A stretch of 64,000 nt of DNA from Eutypa lata (GCA_022661535.1 JAKULF010000002.1:868001-932000); one strand, 5' to 3'. Counted from the stretch's first letter, positions 50,851-62,908 are shown. The notes: generated by a model not told the origin, from the letters alone. Numbers and translations: made by a program.

Positions 50851-52464
50851 CTAGAATCCGTGTCCTAGAAGTGGGCCGGTCAAATAAGAGTATTTCTCGT
50901 GGATCCTTTCCTTGATTATTTCAAAAACTAGAATTCGATGTTTGGATGATAAAGCGTCGGGTAACGAGTTCTGCATCAACGAACGAAAAAGGTCCTTGTC
51001 GATGTTCCCACCATATTTCACGTTCATGTCTGCCGCAGTGCTTAGTGCCGAATCTCCATGTTCGTTCATGATGTCAATCCGGCTTCCAGACTCAAGCAAG
51101 GCGTATATAATATTCCTAGCGTCACGCTGAGGGCGGCTCAAATCGCTACCATAATGGTCCCAACCTTTATCTTCAGCATTGAGCTGGTGTATTGCAAAGT
51201 GTAGAGGCGTGTCGCCTGTCGAGCCAACGATATTGGGGTCTGCACCTGCATCTAGCAGTAATCGAATGAGATCGTGACATGCGTTAGGCACGTTATAGTC
51301 ATTACAGGCACTAAAAGCAGCAAGCAATGGTGTATAGACCTTATCACCGCCGTGAAATTGCTCATTGACATCGAATCCGAATTCCTCTATTAAGGCGCGA
51401 ACGAACGCAATTTGTTCTTGATCTCTGGATTCTTGAGGCCCAGGAATGTCCTCCATGACAAAGCAATCCTTACTCCTAACGGCAAGATGTAGAAGCGGCT
51501 CCGCCGAGGAGTCGGAAAGACTGCTTCCCGAGCTGCTTGGACGCGGGCGGGTTTGAGCTCCCGCTCTCAATAGATGCATCGCCGTCGAAAAGTTTCCAAC
51601 TTCGCAGGCCCGGAATAAGGGTGTCAACTCTTGTTCGCTAGTGGTCTTTTCGAGATCCGCACCCGCGGCTACGAGACATCGGATCACACCCTCTGAATCC
51701 CAGGTCTCGCTGGCGGAATGAAGGGGACTCTCGCATTCGTCATATTTGAGTACCGTAGGATCCATTTCTATAGCGCGCTGCACAAGACGTTCCAGGCCTC
51801 GGGCAGACGCGCAATGGACCAAAGAAAGGCTATATACAGGGTCCTCATCCTCATCTTCATGCCCTTCGAGACTCATATGCAGTGGGGCGCCTCGGTCGAG
51901 GAGGAGGTTGGCTGTAGCGACGTGCCCCTGGCAAACTGCATGGTGTAGGGGAAACAAATGAGGGTTATCTGTGCAAGAACTCATGTCGCCTAGATAACAA
52001 TTTTTCTCGCAGGCGCAAAGGCAACATGAGGGTGAATCCATCTTAGCCTTAAAGTCGAGAAGCAAATTTACCATGTCATCATTTCCCGTTTTCGCAGCGT
52101 AGTGGAGGGCTGACCCGCAGGCGCGACCACTGTAACGGCGGTTCATACAGGATCCGTCAGAATCGCCGTACCGATCTCGCTGCGACGTCTTGATTCTCGG
52201 ACAAGACCCCGGGCCTAGGGTGTTGGGATCAGCACCGAGCTCTAAGGCTCGTCGCATCGTCCGCAATCGTCCATTCTGAGCAGCCCAGATGAGAACCGAC
52301 GAATGCTCTTGGTTGATGTTGAAGCGGTAAAGATGCGAAGTTGCGACGTGGTAGAAGAAGGTACAGGTCCTGGCAAGAGAAGCGAGGTCTCGGAGCTGCA
52401 AGTCATCTCCTAATACATACCCTAACAATTCTGCTGGCAAGGATGTTATATATGGCGCTCGCAT
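50851..52464 (-). CDS. F-box-like protein with ankyrin repeats
   Basis: Intronless, 537 residues. The N-terminal F-box-like segment (ITSLPAELLGYVLGDDLQL and SLARTCTFFYHVA) is followed by ankyrin repeats over about 55-480, such as SALHYAAKTGNDDMVNLLLD, PLHHAVCQGHVATANLLL, TPLFRACEVGNFSTAMHLL and TPLHFAIHQLNAED. A Cys cluster (CCLCACEKNC) sits between repeats. F-box proteins link targets to SCF ubiquitin ligases, and ankyrins bind partners, so a substrate-recruiting role is inferred. The same F-box plus ankyrin pairing is greatly expanded in filamentous ascomycetes and often varies between strains. Confidence 0.85.
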   Translation of the reverse strand: MRAPYITSLPAELLGYVLGDDLQLRDLASLARTCTFFYHVATSHLYRFNINQEHSSVLIWAAQNGRLRTMRRALELGADPNTLGPGSCPRIKTSQRDRYGDSDGSCMNRRYSGRACGSALHYAAKTGNDDMVNLLLDFKAKMDSPSCCLCACEKNCYLGDMSSCTDNPHLFPLHHAVCQGHVATANLLLDRGAPLHMSLEGHEDEDEDPVYSLSLVHCASARGLERLVQRAIEMDPTVLKYDECESPLHSASETWDSEGVIRCLVAAGADLEKTTSEQELTPLFRACEVGNFSTAMHLLRAGAQTRPRPSSSGSSLSDSSAEPLLHLAVRSKDCFVMEDIPGPQESRDQEQIAFVRALIEEFGFDVNEQFHGGDKVYTPLLAAFSACNDYNVPNACHDLIRLLLDAGADPNIVGSTGDTPLHFAIHQLNAEDKGWDHYGSDLSRPQRDARNIIYALLESGSRIDIMNEHGDSALSTAADMNVKYGGNIDKDLFRSLMQNSLPDALSSKHRILVFEIIKERIHEKYSYLTGPLLGHGF

Positions 52465-53087
52465 TTTGAAGACGCGTACTTGGTAGAGAGATATATTATA
52501 AAGAAATACTCTGGGATGTGAAGTCAGACTTATCGCGTCGAATGTTGTGGAATGTAAGTTTATTTTAATTGTTAAATAGCTTTGATTAAGGGGTTGTTAG
52601 AGGGAGTGCAGAAGCTTGGACTAGAAAAATGAAGTCTTACAGGGATCTTTTGCCAGGATTCCCTACCTACCAGCCCTGCAGCCCTACCTACCGGTACCTA
52701 CCTATTCATGCCTACCAAACTAAGTAATCAGCTTCGCGAAGAGGTCACGAGGCACCTTAGCAGTATGTGCAACATCACCGTTGGAATGGATTTTGAGTGC
52801 ACGTTATTTATTTAAGTTTATTCCAATTGCATTCAACAATGAGGTATCATAGAATAGTACATTAATCCGATGTTCCTAGATAGTTGTCATAACACGTAAT
52901 TCATCGTGGGGTCGTAAACCAACGCCAAAGTAAAAATGGCTGATATTCCTGCAATAAGTTGCCTTTGCTTCATTGTTCCCATATTCCAACCTGTCCTATG
53001 CTTAACCAGTTCAGACTGAGCTACAAGACGCCCCTTGGATGACGAGGGCATGATGCCATAATTGTCCGAACCGATAGATATGTTGAT
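52465..53087. other. Intergenic, no gene seen
   Basis: It contains a run of CCTACC-like short repeats near 52665-52715. No gene was found. Confidence 0.4.
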
Positions 53088-53660
53088 CTATACAGCAGAC
53101 GTAGTCCGGGCGCCCCCTCGGTAGCCGAGATGCCAGTCGTAGAGGATGTTGAACAACAGGAAGAAGCTAGAAAACGAGTTAGCAAGCAACACGAGGCTAG
53201 GGGAGCAGGTAGATCAGGGTTACATACAAGGCAATGAAGCTAAACGCCTCGACGGTGTGAGGCAATGCGCCGGCATACGTGCTGCTCCAATCCTCAGCGG
53301 TGAAGACCACCGAGACCAGCCACAGAAACGAGAAGATGATGTTGAATAGTAAAACGTAGCCGGGATATGTGCCAAGGACGAAGGAGGCCAAGAAGAACGC
53401 CACGGTGAGAACAGACTGTTAAGTAGTTAATCGGTTAGCAAGTTTCGTCTCGGGCGTAACTAGAACTGCTTGGGTGTCACGAGGTCTGAACGTACAATGA
53501 CTTCCTCGTAGATTATATGACGACCAACGTAGCTGCTATTCTTGATGAAGTAGGATAGTATGCCCATGTTGATTACCGCCGAGATCCAAACGATAGCGTT
53601 GCTAATGAGGAAGAAGGGTGGGAGCCCAGTGCGGGCAGCAGCACCTGTAGTTCGAGCCAT
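53088..53660 (-). CDS. Four-TM membrane protein (MARVEL-like)
   Basis: Three exons (53660-53496, 53415-53228, 53166-53088) give 143 residues. Four hydrophobic segments: PFFLISNAIVWISAVINMGI, VLTVAFFLASFVLG, YVLLFNIIFSFLWLVSVVF and FIALFFLLFNILYD. The pattern of four helices with short loops and a charged tail fits MARVEL-domain proteins that organise plasma-membrane patches or vesicle traffic; this call is by architecture only. All three exons are needed to build the fourth helix. It sits alone between non-coding stretches. Confidence 0.75.
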
Positions 53661-55361
53661 GGCTAGTGATTGAATAGGGTATTCACGCTGAACGAATTGC
53701 TATTGAAACTGTTGCTTGAGTCTTGTTGGTCGTTAACTACGATGGTTACAAAGATTCTCAGGATGCGATGGAAACAAGCAGCGGAGGTCTCGCTGGTTAT
53801 ATACCTGGATTCCCCCCGGTAGTGCCCAAACGCATACCACCAACCCCCCAATGTCACCTTACACACTTTCTTACCTATATAAAACGTCAGTATATTTTAT
53901 GCTGGAATGCTGTACGGGCCCAATTCCTTGATTTTCGAGCAGTCCAGACATTACAGTATGTTGGTTGACCGCAAAAGAAAATTGCCGTGCGCTAATGCAC
54001 CGTGGCTCCTCGCTGGCACCAAAGATCCTGGCAATACCGAACGAATGAGGCTGAAACTTGAGAGATAGAAGACGTCATAAAACCGCAACGACCACCCCTG
54101 TGATGCGATGCTCATTGGTTGTACACGGAACACGGCTTTCGCAGTCATGTGGTTTTGGTGGCTGACTGGTGTGTTTGCGACTGAAGGGCTACGAATTGGT
54201 TTGCGCGATTGCATAGTTACTAGTCACATACTTACATACCAACCCCCTTTCCTGCTTTCATTCCTACGTAATTCATAAATTCGTAAGATCGATCGCATTA
54301 GCCCTTTTCTGAATCACGCGGCCCAGCCAAGCAGCCAAGCCGGGCTCTAACTTGTTAGTTAACTACGTAAAGACGGGAATAATAAGGCCTTGACTCTAGA
54401 GTACGCAAACGGCTCTGCATGATGCATACATCTTACTACCGAGACTTGCCGGTAAGTACTATTAAGCGAGTGTTTCAGCTTACTCTTTATCATAATTTTG
54501 TCTAGTAGAAGACTATGCAGCCTGGATTTTGGGCCTTGATATCCTCGATATGCAAGAATTGCCTGCCAGCGCATGCTTGCTTCTCCTCGTTGGTGTCTCC
54601 AACATTTTGGTTGGTTTCCATTCAACACCGCTAAAGAACCCCGGATCCTGGCTAAAGCTCGCCGACGGCCCCGCCCAAAGCCGCCAGATGGGTGTTCCGG
54701 GCCTCACCGATGTAGCATGCAGTGGATTTGAAAGTTGTGCATTTGTCACAATATTCTGGCTATATTGTCTAATATTTTCCGAAGGCATTACGGGATGTTA
54801 GACTAAGTAGTTAGATCAATTACCATTGTCGTGAAGTTAAGGTCTTAAACTGATCAGGACATAAGTATGTGACATTAATGGTGGGCTACGGGAACATATT
54901 CAGAGTAGTGCTGTGTTACAATACACCGACTACCCTCCACTAGACCTTTCATAATCATGGTTGTCAACCATAACTGATTCCATATATGAGTGTATGAAAT
55001 AACTACCTTGTAGATACATAGACTGAAGCAATACTTGTACCTTAAACGAAAAGTTCTCGCCAAGTATAGAGCAAAGATTCAATCTCTTTCAGCTAAGTCA
55101 GAGGAGATATTCCAGTCAAAGTATAGTTAGAACATCGCCAGGATAGTTGTTATGGGCGGCTGTGCCGCAACAGCTGGGCACTAACGCGCATCGATGGCCC
55201 GTATATTACCTAAGTATTCCCTTCAAGTTCTACCAAATCCCACTCAATCGTTCCTCCACTACAATGCCGTCTGCCGTTCGTATAGTTATTTCCCCCCTTT
55301 TCTAGTATAAGTCGAAGTCCACACCCACCAGACCAGGAAGACCGAAAAAAAAAAAAGCACC
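53661..55361. other. Intergenic (1.7 kb), no gene seen
   Basis: Short frames only. AT-rich DNA with a pyrimidine-rich leader before 55362, ending in A12. Confidence 0.4.
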
Positions 55362-56156
55362 ATGAACAACTCACCGCGAAAGCCCACAATCGTGCTAGTG
55401 TCCGGGGCATGGTGCGTCCCGGCCCACTACAGCGCCCTCACTAGCGCGCTCAGCGAAGCCGGGTACAGCGTCCGCGCGCCCACGAACCCGACGTGCTCGG
55501 GGGTCCGCCCCGCAACCGCCGCCACCTACGACGACGACGTGCGGCACATCCGAGGGCTCGTCGCGTCGCTCGTCGAAGGCGCCGGCGAGCCCGTCGTCAT
55601 GCTGATGCACTCGTACGGCGGCGCGATCGGCACCAGCGCCGTGTCGCGCGAGCTGACGGCGTCGGCGCGGGGCGCGCGGGGACTGCCCGGCGGCGTCGCC
55701 CATCTCGTCTACTTGTGCGCGTACCTGCTGCCACGGGATTGGAGCGTGATGGATGTCGTGCGGCGGGCGGGCGCGCTGGAGCTCCTGGCGGACGAGGTGG
55801 AGGTCGCTGCCGAGAGCGATGGCGCTTGCATGCTGAGGAATCCGGTGGAGGCTTTGTGCCATGATTTGGAGGACGCTGGGGAGCGGCAGAGGCAGAAGGA
55901 TCTGCTCGTGTGGTTTCATCCTGCGGCGCTGGAGGGGAGGGCGAGCGGTGGGTTTGAGGCTTGGAGGGAGGTCCCGGCGACGTATGTTAGGACTACCGAG
56001 GATCGATGCGTGCCCCCTGCGTATCAAGATATCATTCTGAAAGAGGCCGAGAAGAACGGGGGAGATGTTCGTCAGGTGGCCTTTCAGACGAGCCATGCAG
56101 TGTATGCGACGAAGACGCGGGAGGTCGTGGAGCTTATACGGGAAATCACTGGGTAA
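55362..56156 (+). CDS. Alpha/beta hydrolase (cytosolic, esterase-like)
   Basis: Intronless, 264 residues. It begins TIVLVSGAWCVPAHYSAL, the first strand and oxyanion loop. The nucleophile elbow is MHSYGGAIGT near residues 81-90. The acid residue is probably the Asp in VRTTEDRCVPPAYQD, and the His is SHAVYAT near 247. No signal peptide is seen. This pattern fits the AB-hydrolase-1/6 group of small esterase-like enzymes common in fungal accessory metabolism. The substrate is not shown. Codon GC is much higher than its surroundings. A short A-rich leader ends in ACCATGAAC. Confidence 0.85.
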   Translation: MNNSPRKPTIVLVSGAWCVPAHYSALTSALSEAGYSVRAPTNPTCSGVRPATAATYDDDVRHIRGLVASLVEGAGEPVVMLMHSYGGAIGTSAVSRELTASARGARGLPGGVAHLVYLCAYLLPRDWSVMDVVRRAGALELLADEVEVAAESDGACMLRNPVEALCHDLEDAGERQRQKDLLVWFHPAALEGRASGGFEAWREVPATYVRTTEDRCVPPAYQDIILKEAEKNGGDVRQVAFQTSHAVYATKTREVVELIREITG

Positions 56157-57198
56157 AAAGTGTATATGGACCGCACGAGATACGAGGGTTGAATTATTCT
56201 GTTGTCACCCGTCCCTGCAGTGTGACTGGAAGTTGCATAACTCATGCATAATCTCTTCGAAGTACGATATTAACTGCTTACTTCACTTATAATCTGCATA
56301 ACCGTCGTCATTTGAAGTTTACTAGTTATATCTATCTACATATACAAACATAAGTTGGTATATCAGATAGCAAGATGTACTCTTTCCCGAACATAAATAC
56401 CTCATCGCGGCTCAGGATCACGTCTTGCATCGTGATTAGTCCATTTCTGATAAAACTCCTCCTTCATATTCATAATAGGGTGCGTATAGGTAAGTAGCAT
56501 TTGAATGCAGGGAAGAGCTAAAGCAACACGGGGCAGATGTTAAAATGACGTTGTGTGAAGATTTAGGAATACAACCTCTTTAACTACCTAGTACATACCT
56601 AGGCAGGTATGGTCCGGGGCCAGCTAGGATTGGTTAAATACTTGATCTCACGGTCGCATCTACCAACCTGTTTGATATATAAAACATACATAGTTCCTTT
56701 CTTGTGGTTTAGATCGAAAAGAATGACCATGCAAACGGAGGAAGTGTAGTGTAACAGCGAAGATTGGCCGAGAATGATCGAACGGCAATAAACAAACCAA
56801 TCATGGTCTCAAAGATCATGGAATATACCAGATACGTGCCTAGCCGCCTATTCATGCCTACAGCCTACCAATCTAAACCATGAGCAGTTCCAACGGATAC
56901 AAAGACACGGAAATGCATACTTAGGTAACTACTTAAGATATAAATTAATACCCCAATCGTCGAACAATTCCTTGCCAAAAACAACCAATCGTATCTCACA
57001 ATTTCGAACACAGTCATATTACTTCATATTGAAGAACCAATCTCCCTCTCTTCCAAATAGGAAAGTAGTCATTTTACCAGAGTCGGAAACTACATAAACG
57101 AGATCTCTCAGATACAGACCTCTTCAATAATCAGTATTTCCATAACCATCACCTTTTCCATCCTTAACGCCACTTTATTTATCAACAAAAACGACAAG
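56157..57198. other. Intergenic, no gene seen
   Basis: AT-rich DNA. The 3' half, with CT-rich stretches just before 57199, is probably the promoter and leader of the ubiquitin-like gene. Confidence 0.4.
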
Positions 57199-58783
57199 AT
57201 GACGGTTAGCCAACCTAAGTATCGCTGTACTACCGATGGCAACCATCTGTCTATTGTGAATGCCGACTCGAACTGTCAACGTCTTGACATTTCATTTAAG
57301 CGTACCATTCGAGTTCCGGACAATGTTGAGATCTCTACCCTACCGCCAGAACTTGGCACTTTTCCACTCTACAAGGTCAAAGACTTCGCTTCCCGCCTGC
57401 ACCCAGACTTAGCTGCTAGAGGAGGGGTGTTCCTACCTATGTATCGTGCGTCCTACTCTCCTTCCAAACCACCATAATATGAACATGGGACTAATATACC
57501 TGTAGAGAAGGAAGCAATGTGGATTGACTTCCGCGCCAACACACCTTTCATCGTCAAAATTTATTGCGGTGGCGTCAACGCCATCTCTGCGGAGCATTAC
57601 GCAGAAGACCTAAACACCAAGTTCCGGCGTCTGAAGCACAGCATCAACAAAGGGGACATCCAGGACTACATCGTAGTCCCGGGCCAGCCCTGGGTCGACG
57701 GTATTGCGACCGAACCTGGTGTCGTTAGACAGTTTGTGGCCATGCCGATCGGGGAGGGATATACTATCGAGGCGCAGTTGACGGGGGAAGAATGCCGAGG
57801 CGGGTTGCAATTCGAAATCACGCCATCTGTTTTCGTTCCGCCGAAGAAAGTGCGCATGTATATCGATAGCGGCATCGAGTATTTCAATGTAAAGGTGAAA
57901 ACACTAACAGGCAAAACAATAACAATCCCTTGTGATCCTACCGATACCGTACTTGCCTTGAAAATGCGAGTGCAAGATTGTGAAGGGATCCCACCGGACC
58001 AGCAACGGTTCATACACTACACAAGGCAATTAGAAGATGGTATAGTACTAATCCCATCAGGAATGGTATTGATACCTGTCAACTAACTTTATGCTTTTTA
58101 TTATCTAGCGCCGACATTGGCTGATTATGGCATCGAGAAGGTCAGTGAAGCCATCGAAACCCCACTTCCTTATACGTGTTTTCTTCGCAATACTAACTCT
58201 ATTAAATTAGAATGACGTTGTGCATCTCGTCTTGAGACTGCGTGGAGGCGGCCTAGGACATACCATGGGGATCGCAGCTGGTGGCAAGATCGAGCAGACG
58301 ATTGCCCGAGACTCCTACAACCCGGACACATGGGATAAATTAACACTTACTATCCCAGTCCACGTCCTCAACAGTGCCGCTTTCCGCTCTGTCACTGGCC
58401 ACAACCCGCCCGAATGCCCAATCAACGCGTCCACCTACGCCAATGCAAATCTTCCATTCTTCAAATTATACGAGGAGCCAAGCGCCGTCTACGGTGCCTT
58501 CGATGCGGTCAAGAGCGTCAACAAGATTGAGCAAGAGAGAGGTCTTGCTGACGGGAGTGAGCCTTCTGTCAAGCCTAGAGTGATCAGGCTCGTCAAAGAC
58601 GGCCATGCCGTCCGGACAGCTACTCAGGTCGATATCTCCAAGTTCGTGGATGACCCGGATGGTCTACTGAACCCGGCTGGCCCTCTCCGCGAGTTCCGTA
58701 CACTGGAAGGCCTCCAGAGTGAGCTCAAGTCTCTCACTCTCGGTCCTGACGATAAACAAAGATCGGAGGCTAGTTCTGGTTGA
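57199..58783 (+). CDS. Protein with internal ubiquitin-like domain ending RLRGG
   Basis: Four exons (57199-57445, 57506-58039, 58109-58140, 58211-58783) give 461 residues. Residues 1-205 form a domain I know only as an uncharacterised fungal module (REAMWI-like block, [38 protein letters not shown]). Residues 209-284 are a ubiquitin-like fold: [22 protein letters not shown], then LADYGIEK and HLVLRLRGG. The hydrophobic patch Leu8, Ile44 and Val70 is kept, and K6, K11, K27 and K63 equivalents are present, but K48 is Arg, K29 Arg and K33 Cys. The chain continues [12 protein letters not shown] for 177 residues, so RGG is internal. Exon joins are all in phase; two introns interrupt the domain. 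Confidence 0.85.
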
Positions 58784-60405
58784 GACTAGAGGGAACCTTG
58801 GGAGATAGGGATATGGAAAGACAAAGGAAATATGTGATGCGTGGGTGTAAACGAAGGAGAAGAATTCTTGGAGAGCACTGTTGCTCCATTTGACGAGGAC
58901 GGGAGTTCTTTGATGGTCTGAGCAAGCGTTTCCCATTTCGCTAGATCTATTGACAAAAGACTCTCGTTAGCTCGATATGTGTTTTGGGAGGAGTTGCGCC
59001 TGTATATCCCTTCCCAGAGCGTTGGGCGAAGGGATTAGCTTGGTGCAGAATTCTAGATCTGTTTTTTCTTTTGCAGCAATGCTTAATAGATGTTCTCCTT
59101 AAGAGGATCATCGCCAAAATTACGTCTTATACTAAGCTCTGAATAGGTGTAGTTTATTGCATACAGAATGCTTCCCAGTGCTTGCTATTCATCAATTCGC
59201 CAACACAACCTTCATTGGCGAATCTATATAGTTTTCCCTAATCCCATCCAATTGTCCTTATTTGACAATACACTCCTAATATCCTCAAAGTATAGACTTC
59301 AGATCGTGCACCACATAACTAGAGACAACCACTTTATGCTTGCAAGCAGTGGTATGAATACCTAGTTAGCCTTAACTGTGGCTATAGGTGCCAGACTGGC
59401 GCGCATCTGCAATTCTCCATGATGAGGCGAAAATGGTAGGTTAGAGAAAGGAATGAATCCAGCTAAGTGATATCTTAGGGTTAGGGTTAGGTTAGGGTTA
59501 AGATCCTTGTTGCGATGCGATGATCCCTTCGCCCGCTTTTGACCCCCACTCATTGGTCCTTATCTACAGTAACTACATACCTCCTATCTATAGCTCCTAC
59601 ATATGTAACCCGGTAACTATACTTGTACTTGGCTGCCCTCTTGGCGCAGGCGACCCCAGTCCCGGGTTCCTTGGAAGCATCTCTTCCTGCTGTTGTTGTC
59701 TCACTATGATTGATAAGATTACCGCCGCTAGATAAGACCTACATGCAATGGTTGGCATCGAGGGATCTTGCAGAAGATGATGGGCACAGCATCCCTGTGT
59801 CACGGTGTCTTCGGTTCCTTAGTATGTAGGACTGCCCCTCCTTTCTGGAGCCGATATATTGTACAGTAGAACGGCCGGGCTAACTATGTAGCAGACTTGA
59901 GGTGGGCTGTCAGCCATTTTCTGAGTCACTGACTCGGTTCGTCAAGTCAGACTTCCAATCTGTTCCATCCCTTTAACTAAAACTAATAGAAACATCATAT
60001 AGTCACATCGTCTCTGTAATATCGGACTTAACAATAAATACACTGCGGGATTACGCTTATAAATCCCCGACGAGTGTGGGCATCAACGGAGTGTTCTATC
60101 TTTCTACTCTAGTCTAGTTAGTCAGTTAGACCCGCGCCGGGGACCCCACCGGCGGGCGATCGATTTTCTTCCTGCGATTCGTGCGGGACAAAAGAAGAAG
60201 AAGAGAAAAAAACCTCTGCGAAAGATCTTAATGCCTACATCGAACTATCCATTATTTTGAGTAACACGAAAAGGATTAAACTCCATTGGCTTCGATCACT
60301 GAGCACACTTATTGCAGTGCGCAAAGTCTAGCCTGTAGTTAGTACCAGGATCAACCGGGAGAGACCGAGCTGCCGTGCGCGTGCGTGCCCGGATCATCCA
60401 ATCCA
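58784..60405. other. Intergenic (1.6 kb) with telomere-like tract
   Basis: No gene was seen. It holds an interstitial telomere-type repeat at 59475 (listed separately) and, near 60100-60405, the leader of the MFS gene. Confidence 0.4.
59475..59500 (+). repeat. Interstitial telomere-type repeat (TTAGGG)
   Basis: TTAGGG, TTAGGG, TTAGG, TTAGGG and TTA lie in tandem: about four units with one lacking a G. TTAGGG is the usual telomere unit of filamentous ascomycetes. It is too short to be a telomere. Confidence 0.75.
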
Positions 60406-62354
60406 ATGGCAGGAACCGCGCCGCCCGACATGTCCGACACCAAATTCGAGGCGGATCCGACGCCGGACGCCGCCGGTGGAGAGGATGAGGGGGACCCGAC
60501 TTTCGGGGTCGATGAGAAGAAGCTCGTTGCCAAGCTAGATAGGCACCTCGTCCCTCTGGTCATGTTGCTTTATACGTTTAGTTTCCTAGACCGGTACGTA
60601 CTTTTTGTTCTATAACAAGCCCATCACTTACATACATACCATGGCTAAGCTCTTGTTCGCTGATAACTTCCATCCCCCCTCAGTGTCAATATCGGCAATG
60701 CGCGCTTGTATGATTTGGAAAGCGACTTGGGGTTGGTGGGCAACCAGTACCAAATTGCTGTGTCGATCCTCTTCGTGACATGTGAGTCACTTATGTATTC
60801 AGCCTTAACGCACTTCTCACCAGCTCATCCTGAGTGACTTCGAGGCGCTAGATGTGTTATACTTACTAACACTCCGATATAGATCTCCTTTTCGAGGTAC
60901 CTTCGAACCTCATCCTCAAGCCACTGACCCCTCAGAAATACATTGCGTTCATCGCATTCACCTGGGGGTGCGTAGTAACCCCCTGGCCCCACCCTTTTTC
61001 ACTCGATCGCATCTGACCAGTCTACAGGATCGTGGCAATGTGCACAGGCTTCGTACATAGCTATGGCGAGCTCATTGCGGTTCGACTGATCCTCGGGGCG
61101 CTGGAGGCAGGCCTATTCCCCGGACTGAACGTCTACCTAACCTTCTTCTACACCAAGAGAGAACTAGCCATGCGCGTCGGGTACCTCTTCGTAAGCGCCG
61201 CGGTGGCGGGTGCTCTAGGCGGGCTGCTAGCCTACGGCATCGGCCACATGGCAGGGATCGCCGGGATGAGCGGCTGGCGCTGGATCATGATCATCGAGGG
61301 CCTGCCTAGTATTGCGCTTGGGGTGGTCGTCTTCTTCCTGCTGCCGAACAACCCCGAGCACGCGTATTTCCTGAGCGACAGCGAGAAGAAGCTGATGGTC
61401 GCGCGGTTCCGGCGCCACTACGGCGATACCGCCAGCGCCCAGGAGTTCAGCAAGGAGGACATGCTCGCCGCTTTCAAGGACTGGAAGGTCTGGGCGTTTT
61501 GCGTCGCGCAGTTTGGTGCCGATACCATGCTTTATGGTAAGTTTGATGCCCATTTTTGGTGGTCGGTAGTTAGCAGCGGCAGCAGTCGCAGCAGTCATTG
61601 TTAACATGGATAAAACCATAGGTTATTCGACTTTCCTACCCACGATTATCAAGGGTTTAGGCGACTGGTCGACGGCGGAGATCCAACTCCTCACGATCCC
61701 CTGTTATTTCATCGGCGCTATGACCTATATGGCTGTCGCCTGGATATCCGATCGCAAGCAGATGCGCGGACTCTTCTGTGTGATTTTCGGCTGTGTTAGT
61801 GCTATCGGATACGGAATCCTACTCTCGAATTCCGCTGCTGGAGTGCACTATTTTGGGTATGCTTCCCTCCATTCTACGCCTTTGACCAACTCGAGAGAAC
61901 TAGCTGACAAAACCGATCTCCTAGTGCAATTCTGGTCGCGACTGGTTTGTATGTCGTCGTTGGCCTACCTCTTGCATGGCTTCCCAACAACAGCCCTAGA
62001 TACGGCAAGAGGACTACGGCCAACGGCATGCAACTAACCATGGGCAACGCATCTGGAATTATGACACCTTTCATCTAGTAAGTCATGGTCACCATCTTTT
62101 TTGTCCACTGCTGTTCTCAATGCCTAACGTGTTCTAGCCTATCTGCGTACGCTCCTCGCTATATCCAGGGGAATGCGGTCTCCCTTTCCCTGGTGGGGAT
62201 GGCCACAGCCATTTACGGATTTCTGTGGTACTACTATGATAAAAAGAACAAGATCCGTTCTGGATCGCCGATGAAGTCTAAACACGAAAACTTGTCAGAA
62301 GAGCAGCTGGCGGAATTAGGCGACGAGAGCCCGCACTATCGCTATACCATCTGA
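60406..62354 (+). CDS. MFS transporter, DAL5/allantoate permease-type
   Basis: Seven exons (60406-60593, 60684-60781, 60883-60967, 61028-61536, 61622-61856, 61925-62077, 62138-62354) join in phase to 494 residues. The start is the ATG at 60406, giving MAGTAPPDMSDTKFE. Twelve transmembrane segments are expected; readable motifs include FSFLDRVNIGNAR, FEVPSNLILK, VRLILGALEAGLFPGLNVYL, GWRWIMIIEGLPS and the loop RKQMRG. This matches the anion:cation symporter/DAL5 group, which carries organic acids, vitamins or allantoate-like anions across the plasma membrane. The acidic cytosolic N-terminus and C-terminus (EEQLAELGDESPHYRYTI) are typical. The substrate is not shown. Confidence 0.92.
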
Positions 62355-62908
62355 AAGGTTATAACTGGCTACCTTCGCGTAGGGGGCGGGCGATTGGACG
62401 GAAACTCTTCGAAAATAGAGCAGATAACTAGACTAGGGATTAGATTAAGGGAACTTTACAAAAGTGATCATTGATCAACCAGTTCATTGTTCATATGATT
62501 AGGTGTGCTTGGTACCTAGACAGAGCTTGACGATTACCTTTCAGGTGTCTCCTCCGACTTACCTAATAATGATCTTGAGTGCCTAAGTGCATGGGCCTCC
62601 AGGTGGTTCTGTCCTACCCCACCAGAATGCTGCCTATTCCTTAGCACTAAAGTTTCGCGGCAGGCGCGTCACGCTAACCAACCCATCTATCTAATTCGTT
62701 AATTGATTTTTGACGCGTTTAAACTTAAAGACTTGGGAGATGGTCGTGACATCACTCTAACCTTTCCTTACCTATTCTCGTGAGAAAGTGTCCTAGTTCT
62801 CTCTTGATTCCACCAAACCACATCATAGCCCAACTAAAAACCCGTTCTTAAATCTCACGGCACAACCGAAAACACACGTGTCATAGACTACCAGCCAGAG
62901 CCGCCAAG
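62355..62908. other. Intergenic before FEN1, no gene seen
   Basis: Likely the FEN1 promoter. A GACGCGTTT (MCB-like ACGCGT) element at about 62712-62720 would fit S-phase expression of a replication gene. Confidence 0.4.

Noticed and set aside
54529..54801. 90-codon frame in the 53.7-55.4 kb gap
   Set aside because: No ATG start, no motif, and overlapping frames on both strands.
55395..56096. 233-codon frame antisense to the alpha/beta hydrolase
   Set aside because: Antisense shadow of a GC-rich gene with Arg/Pro-rich random composition.
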